Source: Berkiella sp963829835 (GTDB lineage Bacteria; Pseudomonadota; Gammaproteobacteria; Berkiellales; Berkiellaceae). From it: a stretch of DNA of 64,000 nucleotides. Position 1 is the first letter of the stretch. Each line of letters begins with the position of its first letter. This document shows, one piece after another, positions 9,034-17,418 of the stretch. The position numbers were made by a program, and so were the translations under genes. A model generated the notes under the pieces. It saw only the letters and a program-made list of their open reading frames with translations, had not been told where the DNA came from and did not search any database. The stretch is taken from the NCBI GenBank assembly GCA_963829835.1, contig CAWHKC010000003.1:606157-670156 (forward strand), written 5' to 3'.

Positions 9034-10947
9034 ATGAAATCAAGTGATTTGTTGAAATTGCCCTGTATCGGATTATCCCTAATCATTCTGCAGGCATGTG
9101 ATTCAGAAGAACCAGAATCTACACAACTCGGTGATATTGCTTCAATCCCCTATTATGCTGAGCATAAATCAAAAGACTCACCTTATCGCTGCGACGATCT
9201 TGTCAAATCGTCTGGGGCACAAGAGGCCCTTTCAGTTTGTCTTGCAAGTGCCCAAGAAGGGAATATACATGCGCAAGCTCGCCTGGGTGCTTTATATGCA
9301 ACGGATGCTTTAGGTAAAGAAGACTGGGAGAGTGCTAATCATTGGCTGCTCAAAGCGGCTGAGCAAGGACATATAGAAGCTCAATATATCGTTGCACAGA
9401 GTTTACAGTTAGGTCGTGGTATTAAAAAAAATGAGGCCGCGGCGTTTGAATTTTATACTAAAGCGGCGAAAGCCAATTATCTTCCCGCCCAAGCAGCCCT
9501 TGGCGAGTGTTACCTGACAGGAAAGGGTACAGAAAAGAATGTGGGCCAGGCCCAGAAATGGTTAATGCAAAGTGCGCAGCTTGAAAATCCCCAGAGTCAG
9601 TATCTCATTGGTAAAATGTATCTTGAGGGTGATGGCATTACAAAAAATCCTTATCTTGGTTTGCGTTACTTAACGTTAGCTGCCCATCAACAGCATGTAT
9701 TAGCCCAAGTAGAAGTCGCCAATTTGTACCATCAGGGGCATCTAATCGAACGCAATGAAGAGGCTGCTATGAAATGGTATCAGGCAGCAGCAGCACAAAA
9801 TGAACCCAACAGCTTATATGTCATTGGAATGGGTTATATTCAAGGTTCTTCATCACTTCCTCAGAATTTTGAGATGGGTGTTCAATATTTGAAAAAATCT
9901 GCAGATAAAGGTTTTTATCCGGCGCAATATGCTTTAGCGACTTTATACCTGGAAGGTCATCCGGTACTTAAAGATAAATTCGCTGCCATTGAATATCTAC
10001 GTCAAGCTGCCGTTGGAGGATCACATGATGCTCAAGTAAAATTGGCTAAAATATTGATGGAATTTTCAATTCCGCAATATGATAAAGTGGCTTTTTACTG
10101 GGCAAGTCAAGCAGCCATAAGTCAAAACCAAGACGCGCTCTATTTGTTAGGAAATTTCTATGTGGATGGGATTGGAACACAGGTCGATTATATCAGAGCC
10201 TCGGAGATTTTTGAGAAGCTTGCCAATCAGGATCATCCGCTTGCTGAATTAAAGCTTGGTCAAATGTATTACTACGGTCAGGGGGTAGATCAGGACCGTG
10301 TGTTGGCAAAAAAATGGTTTTTGAAGTCTGCGCGTCATGGATTGAATGACGCAAAAAATTGGGTGGCAATTGTTTTTAGAGATGGACTCAATTCTCCTGA
10401 AAATGATGAAAATCATGAAATTCAAGATGAAATAAATGATTGGATTAAATATGCGGCAGCCAATGGCGAGCCAGAAGCAATCTATCTAAAGGGAATAAAT
10501 CACCTATATGGTAGGAATAATTTTCAGCAAAATGTGGAATATGGTCTTGAACTTGTAGAAGATGCCGCAAAGAAAGAATTTGTTCCCGCACAGCGTGAAC
10601 TGGGAATGGTATATGAACAAGGATTATTTGGTTTAAACAATGGAACTAAAGCATATGATTGGTATCTAAAAGCATCTGAAAATGGTGACGGCTACGCCCA
10701 ATATCGATTGGCTAATATGTATTATTTAGGTGATGTTATCCAGAGAAATTATATTCAATCGTATGTTTGGGCAAATTTAGCTTCAATGAGTGGAAAAGAA
10801 GAAGCTATAGCCTTAAGAGATGAAGTTTCTAATTTATTAGGATCAACTGAACTAAGAAAAGCGCGTGATTTATCTGATAAATTATTTAATAATCATAAAA
10901 AAGAAACGCAAACTTATGCTATGCCAACCAATGTTGGGATCCCTTAA
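9034..10947 (+). CDS. Sel1-repeat lipoprotein
   Basis: From the ATG at 9034 the protein has 637 residues and starts MKSSDLLKLPCIGLSLIILQAC, a lipoprotein signal with lipobox LQAC. An in-frame TTG at 9004 and ATG at 9016 lie upstream but would break the signal peptide. The rest is a long run of Sel1-like repeats of about 36 residues with the A-x-x-x-LG-x-x-Y-x-x-G pattern (for example AQYIVAQSLQLGRGI and AELKLGQMYYYGQGV). Such solenoids mediate protein binding; several Sel1 proteins act in Legionella host interaction, but this one may simply be an envelope lipoprotein. It lies 18 bp before the AsmA-like gene. Confidence 0.85.
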   Translation: MKSSDLLKLPCIGLSLIILQACDSEEPESTQLGDIASIPYYAEHKSKDSPYRCDDLVKSSGAQEALSVCLASAQEGNIHAQARLGALYATDALGKEDWESANHWLLKAAEQGHIEAQYIVAQSLQLGRGIKKNEAAAFEFYTKAAKANYLPAQAALGECYLTGKGTEKNVGQAQKWLMQSAQLENPQSQYLIGKMYLEGDGITKNPYLGLRYLTLAAHQQHVLAQVEVANLYHQGHLIERNEEAAMKWYQAAAAQNEPNSLYVIGMGYIQGSSSLPQNFEMGVQYLKKSADKGFYPAQYALATLYLEGHPVLKDKFAAIEYLRQAAVGGSHDAQVKLAKILMEFSIPQYDKVAFYWASQAAISQNQDALYLLGNFYVDGIGTQVDYIRASEIFEKLANQDHPLAELKLGQMYYYGQGVDQDRVLAKKWFLKSARHGLNDAKNWVAIVFRDGLNSPENDENHEIQDEINDWIKYAAANGEPEAIYLKGINHLYGRNNFQQNVEYGLELVEDAAKKEFVPAQRELGMVYEQGLFGLNNGTKAYDWYLKASENGDGYAQYRLANMYYLGDVIQRNYIQSYVWANLASMSGKEEAIALRDEVSNLLGSTELRKARDLSDKLFNNHKKETQTYAMPTNVGIP

Positions 10948-10965
10948 ATCTTTGATGAGTGAATA

Positions 10966-11763
10966 ATGTCGTTTCTAAAAGTGTTGCTAAAAATTATAGC
11001 CGTTCTATGCATTATCCTTATGGTGCTTTTAAGTCTATTCGCGCTGATGTTTTATACTGCGGATAAAGACAAATATAAAATTTTCTTGGCACAACAGCTT
11101 AAAAAAGAAATGGGGGTAGATGTCGTTATTGAAGGCCCTATGAATCTAAGTTTAATTCCTCGTCCACACGTGACTTTAGCAGATGTTCAATTTTCAATTG
11201 ACTTAAAAAATGACGATCGAATGAATTTGCGGGCTTCAAAGCTATCCTTAGTATTACCTTGGAGTTCATTAAATTCAGCAATAAAGGAAATTAAAAATGT
11301 CCAAGCGTACCAATTAACAATAACGTATTTTGAGAAAAACAAAGAACTTCAAAGCATTAAGCTCGATGAAATCAGCACTGATATAGTGAATACCCCATTG
11401 CATATGAAACTTCCGCAATTAGTTGTCGTGATAGGTGAGAATACCATTACTGGCAATTTACATATTTCATTTGTGCAAGATGTGTCAATCACTGGAAAAC
11501 TTCAGGCAAATCAATGGAGAACCTCATTGCCACGTAAATTTATTGAACAGCAAGATCATCCAATCTTAACCAAAACATTTACTTATAATTGGTTGAAAAA
11601 CACCCAAGCACAAGTCGATGTTTTAATAGAAAAGTTGGTTTTACAAGAGGTGACTTTTGAAAAAGCGCGTTTTGATTTGGATCTTAAAGATAATGTTTTA
11701 AAGGTTAACTATAAAGGAAAAGCTTCTGAAGAATTAAAACCTCAAATTGATAAGGCCGCTTAA
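10966..11763 (+). CDS. AsmA-like membrane-anchored protein, short form
   Basis: The 265-residue protein has one N-terminal membrane helix (about 6-30) followed by an AsmA-type N-terminal region (DKYKIFLAQQLKKEMGVDV, then IEGPMNLSLIPRPHVTLADV). AsmA-family proteins span the periplasm and are linked to outer-membrane lipid homeostasis. This one is much shorter than the usual 600 or more residues and holds little beyond the N-terminal domain. Position 18 bp after the Sel1 lipoprotein suggests a two-gene operon. Confidence 0.7.
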   Translation: MSFLKVLLKIIAVLCIILMVLLSLFALMFYTADKDKYKIFLAQQLKKEMGVDVVIEGPMNLSLIPRPHVTLADVQFSIDLKNDDRMNLRASKLSLVLPWSSLNSAIKEIKNVQAYQLTITYFEKNKELQSIKLDEISTDIVNTPLHMKLPQLVVVIGENTITGNLHISFVQDVSITGKLQANQWRTSLPRKFIEQQDHPILTKTFTYNWLKNTQAQVDVLIEKLVLQEVTFEKARFDLDLKDNVLKVNYKGKASEELKPQIDKAA

Positions 11764-11853
11764 AAAACCCCGCCCTCTTGACATAGAAAGTTGCCCGACA
11801 TACAATGAAAGAGTAGTCAACTTATAAATCTTTGATATTTATAGGAAAATAAC

Positions 11854-12066
11854 ATGAAGAAGCAGTATGTCAACGCAGAAATCATTAAGACAAGAGAAAA
11901 TGGCGTTACCATTATCAGAATCATGGGGCTTGATAATCACCCACTAGCCTATAAGCATACCTACCAGAGACTACTCAGAGAAATCCAACAAAATATGCTA
12001 AAAATTATATCTTCTGGTGAAGCCGTTCCGGTCATTCGCGTTCATCAAAGTTTAGAGATTCATTAA
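11854..12066 (+). CDS. Small hypothetical protein, 70 residues
   Basis: A compact 70-codon frame with a TAGGAAAATAAC purine stretch before its ATG. It starts MKKQYVNAEIIKTRENGVTI and is basic and soluble, with no signal or membrane segment. I do not recognise the family. It stands alone between the AsmA-like gene and ttcA, and a family C palindrome follows its stop. Confidence 0.55.
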   Translation: MKKQYVNAEIIKTRENGVTIIRIMGLDNHPLAYKHTYQRLLREIQQNMLKIISSGEAVPVIRVHQSLEIH

Positions 12067-12075
12067 TAGTTCTTC

Positions 12076-12103
12076 GTAGGGGCAATACGGGATGCGCCCC
12101 TAC
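12076..12103. repeat. Family C palindromic repeat (GTAGGGGC/GCCCCTAC)
   Basis: GTAGGGGC and GCCCCTAC are perfect 8-bp arms around a 12-base spacer, just after the stop of the 70-residue gene. Related elements stand at 39721-39759 and 45601-45674. It could act as a terminator or mRNA end, but no T-run follows. Confidence 0.7.
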
Positions 12104-12166
12104 TAGGACCTATTTTGTGAATCTGATATGATAAGCCCAACTAAGTAGGCAGCCTTCGAGCTAAAA

Positions 12167-13051
12167 ATGCAACAAATAAAATGGATAGATAATAAAGAAG
12201 TGCCTGTTGCTCCTCCAGTGCAACCCGACGCTTCACAAACGTTAAAAAAAATTCAAAAAATTGAAAAAAAGTTACTCCATTACATGGGTAAAGCGATAGC
12301 AGATTACGACTTAATCAAAAGAAATGATCGTCTGTTGGTTTGCGTTTCAGGGGGAAAAGACTCCTTCACCATGTTGTCTTTGTTAGATATTATGCGCAAA
12401 CGTTCTCGTCATCCCTTTGAGATGTTGGCTTTTACCTTAGATCAATCACAACCTGGATGGGACGATTCCGGGTTAAGAGCTTATTTAAGTGAAAGAAATA
12501 TTCCCTTTGAAATATTAAAAAAAGATACTTACTCAATAGTAAAAGAAAAAGTACCTGAAGGTAGTACTTATTGCAGTTTATGTTCACGGCTTCGAAGAGG
12601 TAACATCTATCGTTATGCGCAAGATAATGGTTTCAATAAAATTGCCCTGGGACACCACCGTGACGATTTAATCACCTCGCTGTTAATGTCCATTTTCTAC
12701 AACGGCGAAGTCCGTTCAATGCCCCCTAAACTGCTTGCAGATAATCAACGGCAAATGGTGATCCGACCTTTAAGCTATTGCCAAGAAAAAGACATTGCAG
12801 AGTATGCTAAACTTAAACAGTTCCCCATTATTCCCTGTAATTTATGTGGATCTCAGGAAAATTTGGCGAGAAAGAAGGTTCGCAAGTTAATTGAGGCTTT
12901 GGCTAGCGAAAATCCTAAAATTCCAAGTAATATTTTGCATGCACTGCAGCATATTAAGCCAAGCCAGTTAATGGACAAAAAGTTGTGGGATTTTAAGCAT
13001 CTTGAGGAGAGGATCAAGGATGACAACGGAACAGGATCCGAGATTAGTTGA
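12167..13051 (+). CDS. ttcA: TtcA, tRNA 2-thiocytidine synthetase
   Basis: The 294-residue PP-loop ATPase has the motif SGGKDS (61-66) and the two CxxC pairs that hold the iron-sulfur cluster (CSLC at 136-139, CNLC at 224-227). ALGHHRDDLI is the family signature. TtcA thiolates cytidine 32 of certain tRNAs. Length and motif order match the family. The 3' end overlaps the next gene by 32 bp. Confidence 0.95.
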   Translation: MQQIKWIDNKEVPVAPPVQPDASQTLKKIQKIEKKLLHYMGKAIADYDLIKRNDRLLVCVSGGKDSFTMLSLLDIMRKRSRHPFEMLAFTLDQSQPGWDDSGLRAYLSERNIPFEILKKDTYSIVKEKVPEGSTYCSLCSRLRRGNIYRYAQDNGFNKIALGHHRDDLITSLLMSIFYNGEVRSMPPKLLADNQRQMVIRPLSYCQEKDIAEYAKLKQFPIIPCNLCGSQENLARKKVRKLIEALASENPKIPSNILHALQHIKPSQLMDKKLWDFKHLEERIKDDNGTGSEIS

Positions 13052-14687
13052 AGATCCGGTAAGACTTTCAACATCAAAATTATGGAAAATTCAAAAAAAT
13101 TATTTTGCCACAATGGGGATCCGAGCCTGGAAGGAAGAAGTTCCTTTTTATATTTCCAGCAATGCTTTCACGGCTAATCGATATGCCTTACAAGTTGTCA
13201 AATTTATCAGAGATTGGCATTCCTTAAAGAAAACAACTCAAGATGATATTTTCTATCTACTAGAAGTAGGTAGTGGTACCGGCAAATTTAGCTATCTATT
13301 TTTAAAATCTCTTAAAGATCTTCTACGTGAATATAATCTAGAAAATCAAAAATTTTGCTATATTATCTCAGATCTTATTGAAAACAACCTTACATTTTGC
13401 CAAGAAAACCTGTCTTTTAAACCGTTTATTGATAATGGGGAATGTGATTTTGCTTGTTTTAATGTTGAAGAAGATACTGACTTTACATTGCGATTAATGC
13501 AAAAGAAATATTCAGAATTGAATGCTAAAACGCCTTTTGTCATCATTGCGAATTATACACTTGATTGTATTGCTCAAGATGAATTTGAATATAAAGATGA
13601 TAAGTTCTATGAAGTTAAATTAGGCTTGATGAGCCGTTATAAAAACTTTGATATTGATAAAGCAATGCACTTGAATGAACTAAAACTAAATTTTATCAAA
13701 TCCAGCGATCCAGTTGATATTACAAAATATTATGACAATCCGGTATTAAACGACATCATTGCTAGTTACCCTCAATTTTTTGACAAAAAAAGGTCAAGAA
13801 TCGGAATGCCTATTGGGGGTATTCATTTTTTTGAAAATATGAGAGCTCTCACAAAAAATAATTTCTTTATGATTGTTGGAGATAAAGGTTTATCTCAACC
13901 AAAGAAATTTCCCTTATATGATGATAGATATCGTTATTCCTATGATGGATGTTATTCATTTCTCGTTAATTTTCACGCTTTGAGTGAATACATTAAAAAA
14001 GTTGGTGGCGATTGTTTGCTAACGGAAAATAGTAACGATTTTAAAGTGAATTTATATTGCATGGGGACAAGTTTTTCAGAATTAGTAGAGACTAAAGCTT
14101 TCTTTGAAAACAGTATGGAAGTAACAGGTCCTGAAGAATATTGCTATTTTTTTGATGAATATTTAACAAATACCTATCGCTTTTCACTAAAGTCATTACT
14201 GGCTTTTATCAGACTGAGTGAATGGGACCCTAATGCTTATGCGGCTATACATGATAGGGTTGTTGAATTAATTCCAAGTGCTTCAGTCGCCTTTACTGAA
14301 GATTGGATGGATGATCTTAAAAAAGTTATCAATAATATATATCGTATAAACATTGGCGATGATGTTTTTAATTTAATAGGCATGTTTTTTCAAATACAAG
14401 AAGAGGATGAGATTGCTTTAGAATTATATCAGCAATCTCTTGCGGTATTCGGGGATAGAGCAGCTCCTCATAATAATATGGGGATGATTTATGAGAAGAA
14501 AAAGAATGTACAGAAGGCATTACAACATTTTCAGCGATCGGTCGAATTAGATAAAAAGAATAGATTTGCTAAAAAAAGGATCCACCATTTATCAGGTAGA
14601 CCTTATTTGGCTTTAATATCTCCTTTGATTAAAGGTTTGTTTGTAGCAGGTTTAATTGTGGGGGCGATGTATTTAATTAGTCATTAG
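13020..14687 (+). CDS. MidA-like SAM methyltransferase with TPR and C-terminal membrane anchor
   Basis: Starting at the ATG at 13020 (preceded by GAGGAGAGGATCAAGG) the protein has 555 residues. A class I methyltransferase motif LLEVGSGTGKFSYLF lies near residue 85, and IIANYTLDCIAQDEF near 180 resembles the ANEVFDALPV segment of MidA/NDUFAF7 arginine methyltransferases. One TPR (NNMGMIYEKKKNVQKALQHF) lies near 490, and a final hydrophobic segment (GLFVAGLIVGAMYLI) could be a tail anchor. The start lies inside ttcA. The MidA relation is inferred from motif layout. The substrate is unknown. Confidence 0.65.
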   Translation: MTTEQDPRLVEDPVRLSTSKLWKIQKNYFATMGIRAWKEEVPFYISSNAFTANRYALQVVKFIRDWHSLKKTTQDDIFYLLEVGSGTGKFSYLFLKSLKDLLREYNLENQKFCYIISDLIENNLTFCQENLSFKPFIDNGECDFACFNVEEDTDFTLRLMQKKYSELNAKTPFVIIANYTLDCIAQDEFEYKDDKFYEVKLGLMSRYKNFDIDKAMHLNELKLNFIKSSDPVDITKYYDNPVLNDIIASYPQFFDKKRSRIGMPIGGIHFFENMRALTKNNFFMIVGDKGLSQPKKFPLYDDRYRYSYDGCYSFLVNFHALSEYIKKVGGDCLLTENSNDFKVNLYCMGTSFSELVETKAFFENSMEVTGPEEYCYFFDEYLTNTYRFSLKSLLAFIRLSEWDPNAYAAIHDRVVELIPSASVAFTEDWMDDLKKVINNIYRINIGDDVFNLIGMFFQIQEEDEIALELYQQSLAVFGDRAAPHNNMGMIYEKKKNVQKALQHFQRSVELDKKNRFAKKRIHHLSGRPYLALISPLIKGLFVAGLIVGAMYLISH

Positions 14688-14695
14688 GATTACAC

Positions 14696-15800
14696 ATGGA
14701 TGTGTTAACCCAAGAAATTGTAGAATCGTATTGGCTTCAAACAAGCACTATCTCAATCATTGCTCCATCGAAAATAGGGCAAGAAAGATTTCCCTTTTAT
14801 CCTCAAAAAAAATGCATTGTATATCGAGCTGCATATGATATTGGTTCTAACGCAACTAAAACCATGGCAGCTAAAGTCAATATTTGTGATACGACCTTAG
14901 AAGAAGTTTATAGTGATAAGTCATATCCTGTTTTTTTTAGACAGGACTTATTTCGCTCTACAATTGGCGAATTTTCTGAGGATATAAAATCTAAGGGGTT
15001 GCAGATTCTACAATTTGCTAAATCAAACATAGAGAATCACTATGAAAAAGGCATTATCCATAATGATGATATTGAACATTGTGCCATCGCTACTGCAGCA
15101 TTTCGTAAAGCCAACAATGGCGGATCTTATGCTCAAGAGTTAAGTGTTAAGTTAGATATTCCCATCCGAATTATATCGCAAGAAGAAGAAGGGAAATTAG
15201 CTTATTATAGTGCTGTATCCCAACTTGATGGCAAGGAAAACCTTCCGATTGTTTGGGATATTGGGGGGGGGAAGTATGCAGCTTACCTTTAAAAACCAAA
15301 ACAATGACTTTTATGTCATGGGAGGCGAACTTGCCTCACAAACTTTTCAAGACTTGGTGTTGAAACATCTCAAAGCACAATCAGACTCGCCTCATCCGAT
15401 GAGTGAGAGTCAAGTACAAGCAGTATTGGAATTAGCTAAAAAGCATCTGGAATTTGAAAGTGAAGCTTTCAGTATTATTCAGGAGAAAATACAGCAGGGT
15501 GCGCCGATAGTGGCAGTTGGTTCAGTTCATAATCATGTTGTACAACCATTATGCAATCTTGCGACAAATTCACAGGCGACTTTTTATACTATTGATGATC
15601 TCAAGCGAGCTATAACGCTATTAACCAATAAAACAGATAAACAAATTCTAGAATTGATGTCCTCACCAAATGAACAATTGATGAAAAATCAATTGACCAA
15701 TTTGATACTGGTTTATGCGTTAATGGATAAAATGCACATAAATAGGGTACAGACTGTACAAGCCAGCAATGTTCAAGGATTGCTATTAAAAGGGTGTTAA
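14696..15800 (+). pseudogene. Ppx/GppA-like phosphatase gene, frame broken at a G9 run
   Basis: Two overlapping frames together form one Ppx/GppA protein. The first (14696-15292) has the ASKHA phosphate-1 motif AAYDIGSNATKTM and IISQEEEGKLAYYSA. The second continues with GGGSMQLTF and MGGELASQTFQDL. They join at nine consecutive G at 15263-15271: with eight G the text reads DIGGGSMQLTF, the expected phosphate-2 motif. With nine, translation ends shortly after in KYAAYL. This may be a true frameshift, a phase-variable tract or a sequencing error. The family hydrolyses polyphosphate or pppGpp. It starts 8 bp after the methyltransferase gene. Confidence 0.8.
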
Positions 15801-15839
15801 ATTATAATATTTTTAGATTTGGTTAAAAAAGACCGCTCC

Positions 15840-15945
15840 CAAGGAAAATTGAGCATGAATATTATTTCTTAAGCGCCCTATCAAAGGGCAAAGGCAACGA
15901 GCCAATTTGGCTTAAAGTCATCCCTAACTGCTTGAGAAATAATAT
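15840..15945 (+). promoter_or_regulatory. Putative attenuation leader of the ABC-F gene
   Basis: Two 16-nt segments, 15859-15874 and 15930-15945, are complementary along their whole length with a single G-U wobble. The right arm covers the weak GAG ribosome site and the AT of the ABC-F start codon (15944). The left arm overlaps a five-codon leader ORF. Between the arms is a GCCC/GGGC hairpin (15875-15889) and a weaker AGCC/GGCT hairpin. This matches ribosome-stalling leaders known for erm and several ABC-F resistance genes. Regulation by an antibiotic is inference. Confidence 0.6.
15855..15872 (+). CDS. Leader pentapeptide MNIIS upstream of the ABC-F gene
   Basis: ATG AAT ATT ATT TCT TAA forms a five-codon ORF with AAGGA nine bases upstream, a better ribosome site than that of the ABC-F gene itself. 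It sits in the left arm of the stem that sequesters the ABC-F start. A ribosome stalled here would open that stem. The proposed role is inferred from position. Confidence 0.5.
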   Translation: MNIIS

Positions 15946-17374
15946 GTTTCATAAACCGATTCAATTCAAAAACGTTTGTTTTTCTTTACCCCATAAAACT
16001 TGCTTTGATGATTTCAGTGCAACGGTCCACTATGGCTCCCGTATAGGGATCATTGGGCGTAATGGATCTGGGAAAACGACACTACTCAATATGATCCAAG
16101 GCAAAATTCACCCTACTGATGGCGAAATTAAATTACCGATTGACGCTCAGATAGGCGCTGTTGGACAGATCATTGATGAATATCATGACTTAAGTGGGGG
16201 AATGAGACTCAATAAAGCTCTTACCCAAGCACTTGCCATTGATCCGAATGTACTGTTATTAGATGAGCCATCCAATCATTTTGATAAATGTAATCGTGCG
16301 GCTCTTATTCGACTATTACGTTCCTTTGAGGGTACCCTTATCATTGTTACTCATGATGTTACGTTGTTAGAAGCTTGTATAGATACCTTATGGCATATTG
16401 ATAATGGTCAGATCCATATCTTTAAAGGGGCTTACAAAGACTACATGAATGAACTTAATATAAAGCGAATTTCCATTGAGAGAGAGTTATCACAGATCAA
16501 TATTCAAAGGATAGAATCACATACTGCTTTAATGAAAGAACAGGAGCGTGCGAAAACAAGTCGGTTGGCAGGTAAAAAACACATAGCGCAAAGAAAGTGG
16601 CCTACCATTGTTTCAGATGCTAAAGCAAGAAGAAGTGAGAAAACGTCAGGTCAAAAAAGTAAATCAATTACTCAAAAGAAACAGGAATTAATTGATAAAT
16701 TATCTGAATTACATTTACCTAAAATTATAAACGTACAATTTTCTTTAACTTCCGCTGATCTTCGTGTAGGGAAAAACATACTCTCTGTTATCGATGGCGG
16801 CATAGGTTATGAGACAATACTTTTGCAAAAGATCAATTTTCAGATCGCGGCCGGTGAGCGCATCGCGATATTAGGTAATAATGGGACAGGTAAAACGTCC
16901 CTTATTAAAGCGATTTTAAATGATAAAAGCCTTACAAAAACGGGTATCTGGCATTCACCACTCTCATATGATATTGGTTATTTAGATCAGCATTATAAAA
17001 CGCTTTCTCCTAATGAAACAGTTTTAGAGAATATTGAAAACGTTGTTCCGAACTGGTCACAATTACAGATACGTAAGCATCTTGGAGATTTTTTGTTTTA
17101 TAAAAATGAAGAAGTGAATGCGTTGGTATCTACTCTTTCAGGAGGTGAAAAGGCGCGTTTATCTTTAGCTCTCATTGCTGCTAAAACACCTAAATTATTG
17201 ATATTGGATGAAATCACCAATAATCTAGATAGGGAGGCTAAAGAACATGTTATTCAGGTTTTGCTGGAATATCCAGGCACAATGATAGTTATTTCGCATG
17301 ATGAGGATTTTTTAAAGGACATTGGTATTACGCGGTTTTATGAAATAAAAGATGAACTAATCACCCATCTATAA
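15944..17374 (+). CDS. ABC-F family ATPase (ribosome-protection type)
   Basis: The 476-residue protein has two ABC domains and no membrane segment. Domain 1 has Walker A GRNGSGKTT, LSGGM signature and Walker B VLLLDEPSNHFD; domain 2 has GNNGTGKTS, LSGGEKARLSL and LLILDEITNNLD. A basic linker (about 180-240) separates them. Domain 1 is short between Walker A and signature, and no long arm insertion is seen, as in antibiotic-resistance ABC-F proteins rather than EttA. I chose ATG 15944 over TTG 15932. The leader upstream suggests translation-dependent induction. Whether it protects against a drug is not visible. Confidence 0.85.
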   Translation: MFHKPIQFKNVCFSLPHKTCFDDFSATVHYGSRIGIIGRNGSGKTTLLNMIQGKIHPTDGEIKLPIDAQIGAVGQIIDEYHDLSGGMRLNKALTQALAIDPNVLLLDEPSNHFDKCNRAALIRLLRSFEGTLIIVTHDVTLLEACIDTLWHIDNGQIHIFKGAYKDYMNELNIKRISIERELSQINIQRIESHTALMKEQERAKTSRLAGKKHIAQRKWPTIVSDAKARRSEKTSGQKSKSITQKKQELIDKLSELHLPKIINVQFSLTSADLRVGKNILSVIDGGIGYETILLQKINFQIAAGERIAILGNNGTGKTSLIKAILNDKSLTKTGIWHSPLSYDIGYLDQHYKTLSPNETVLENIENVVPNWSQLQIRKHLGDFLFYKNEEVNALVSTLSGGEKARLSLALIAAKTPKLLILDEITNNLDREAKEHVIQVLLEYPGTMIVISHDEDFLKDIGITRFYEIKDELITHL

Positions 17375-17418
17375 GGTCCATTCTCTATAGAGTATCAATT
17401 TAAAGTGAAACTACACTT

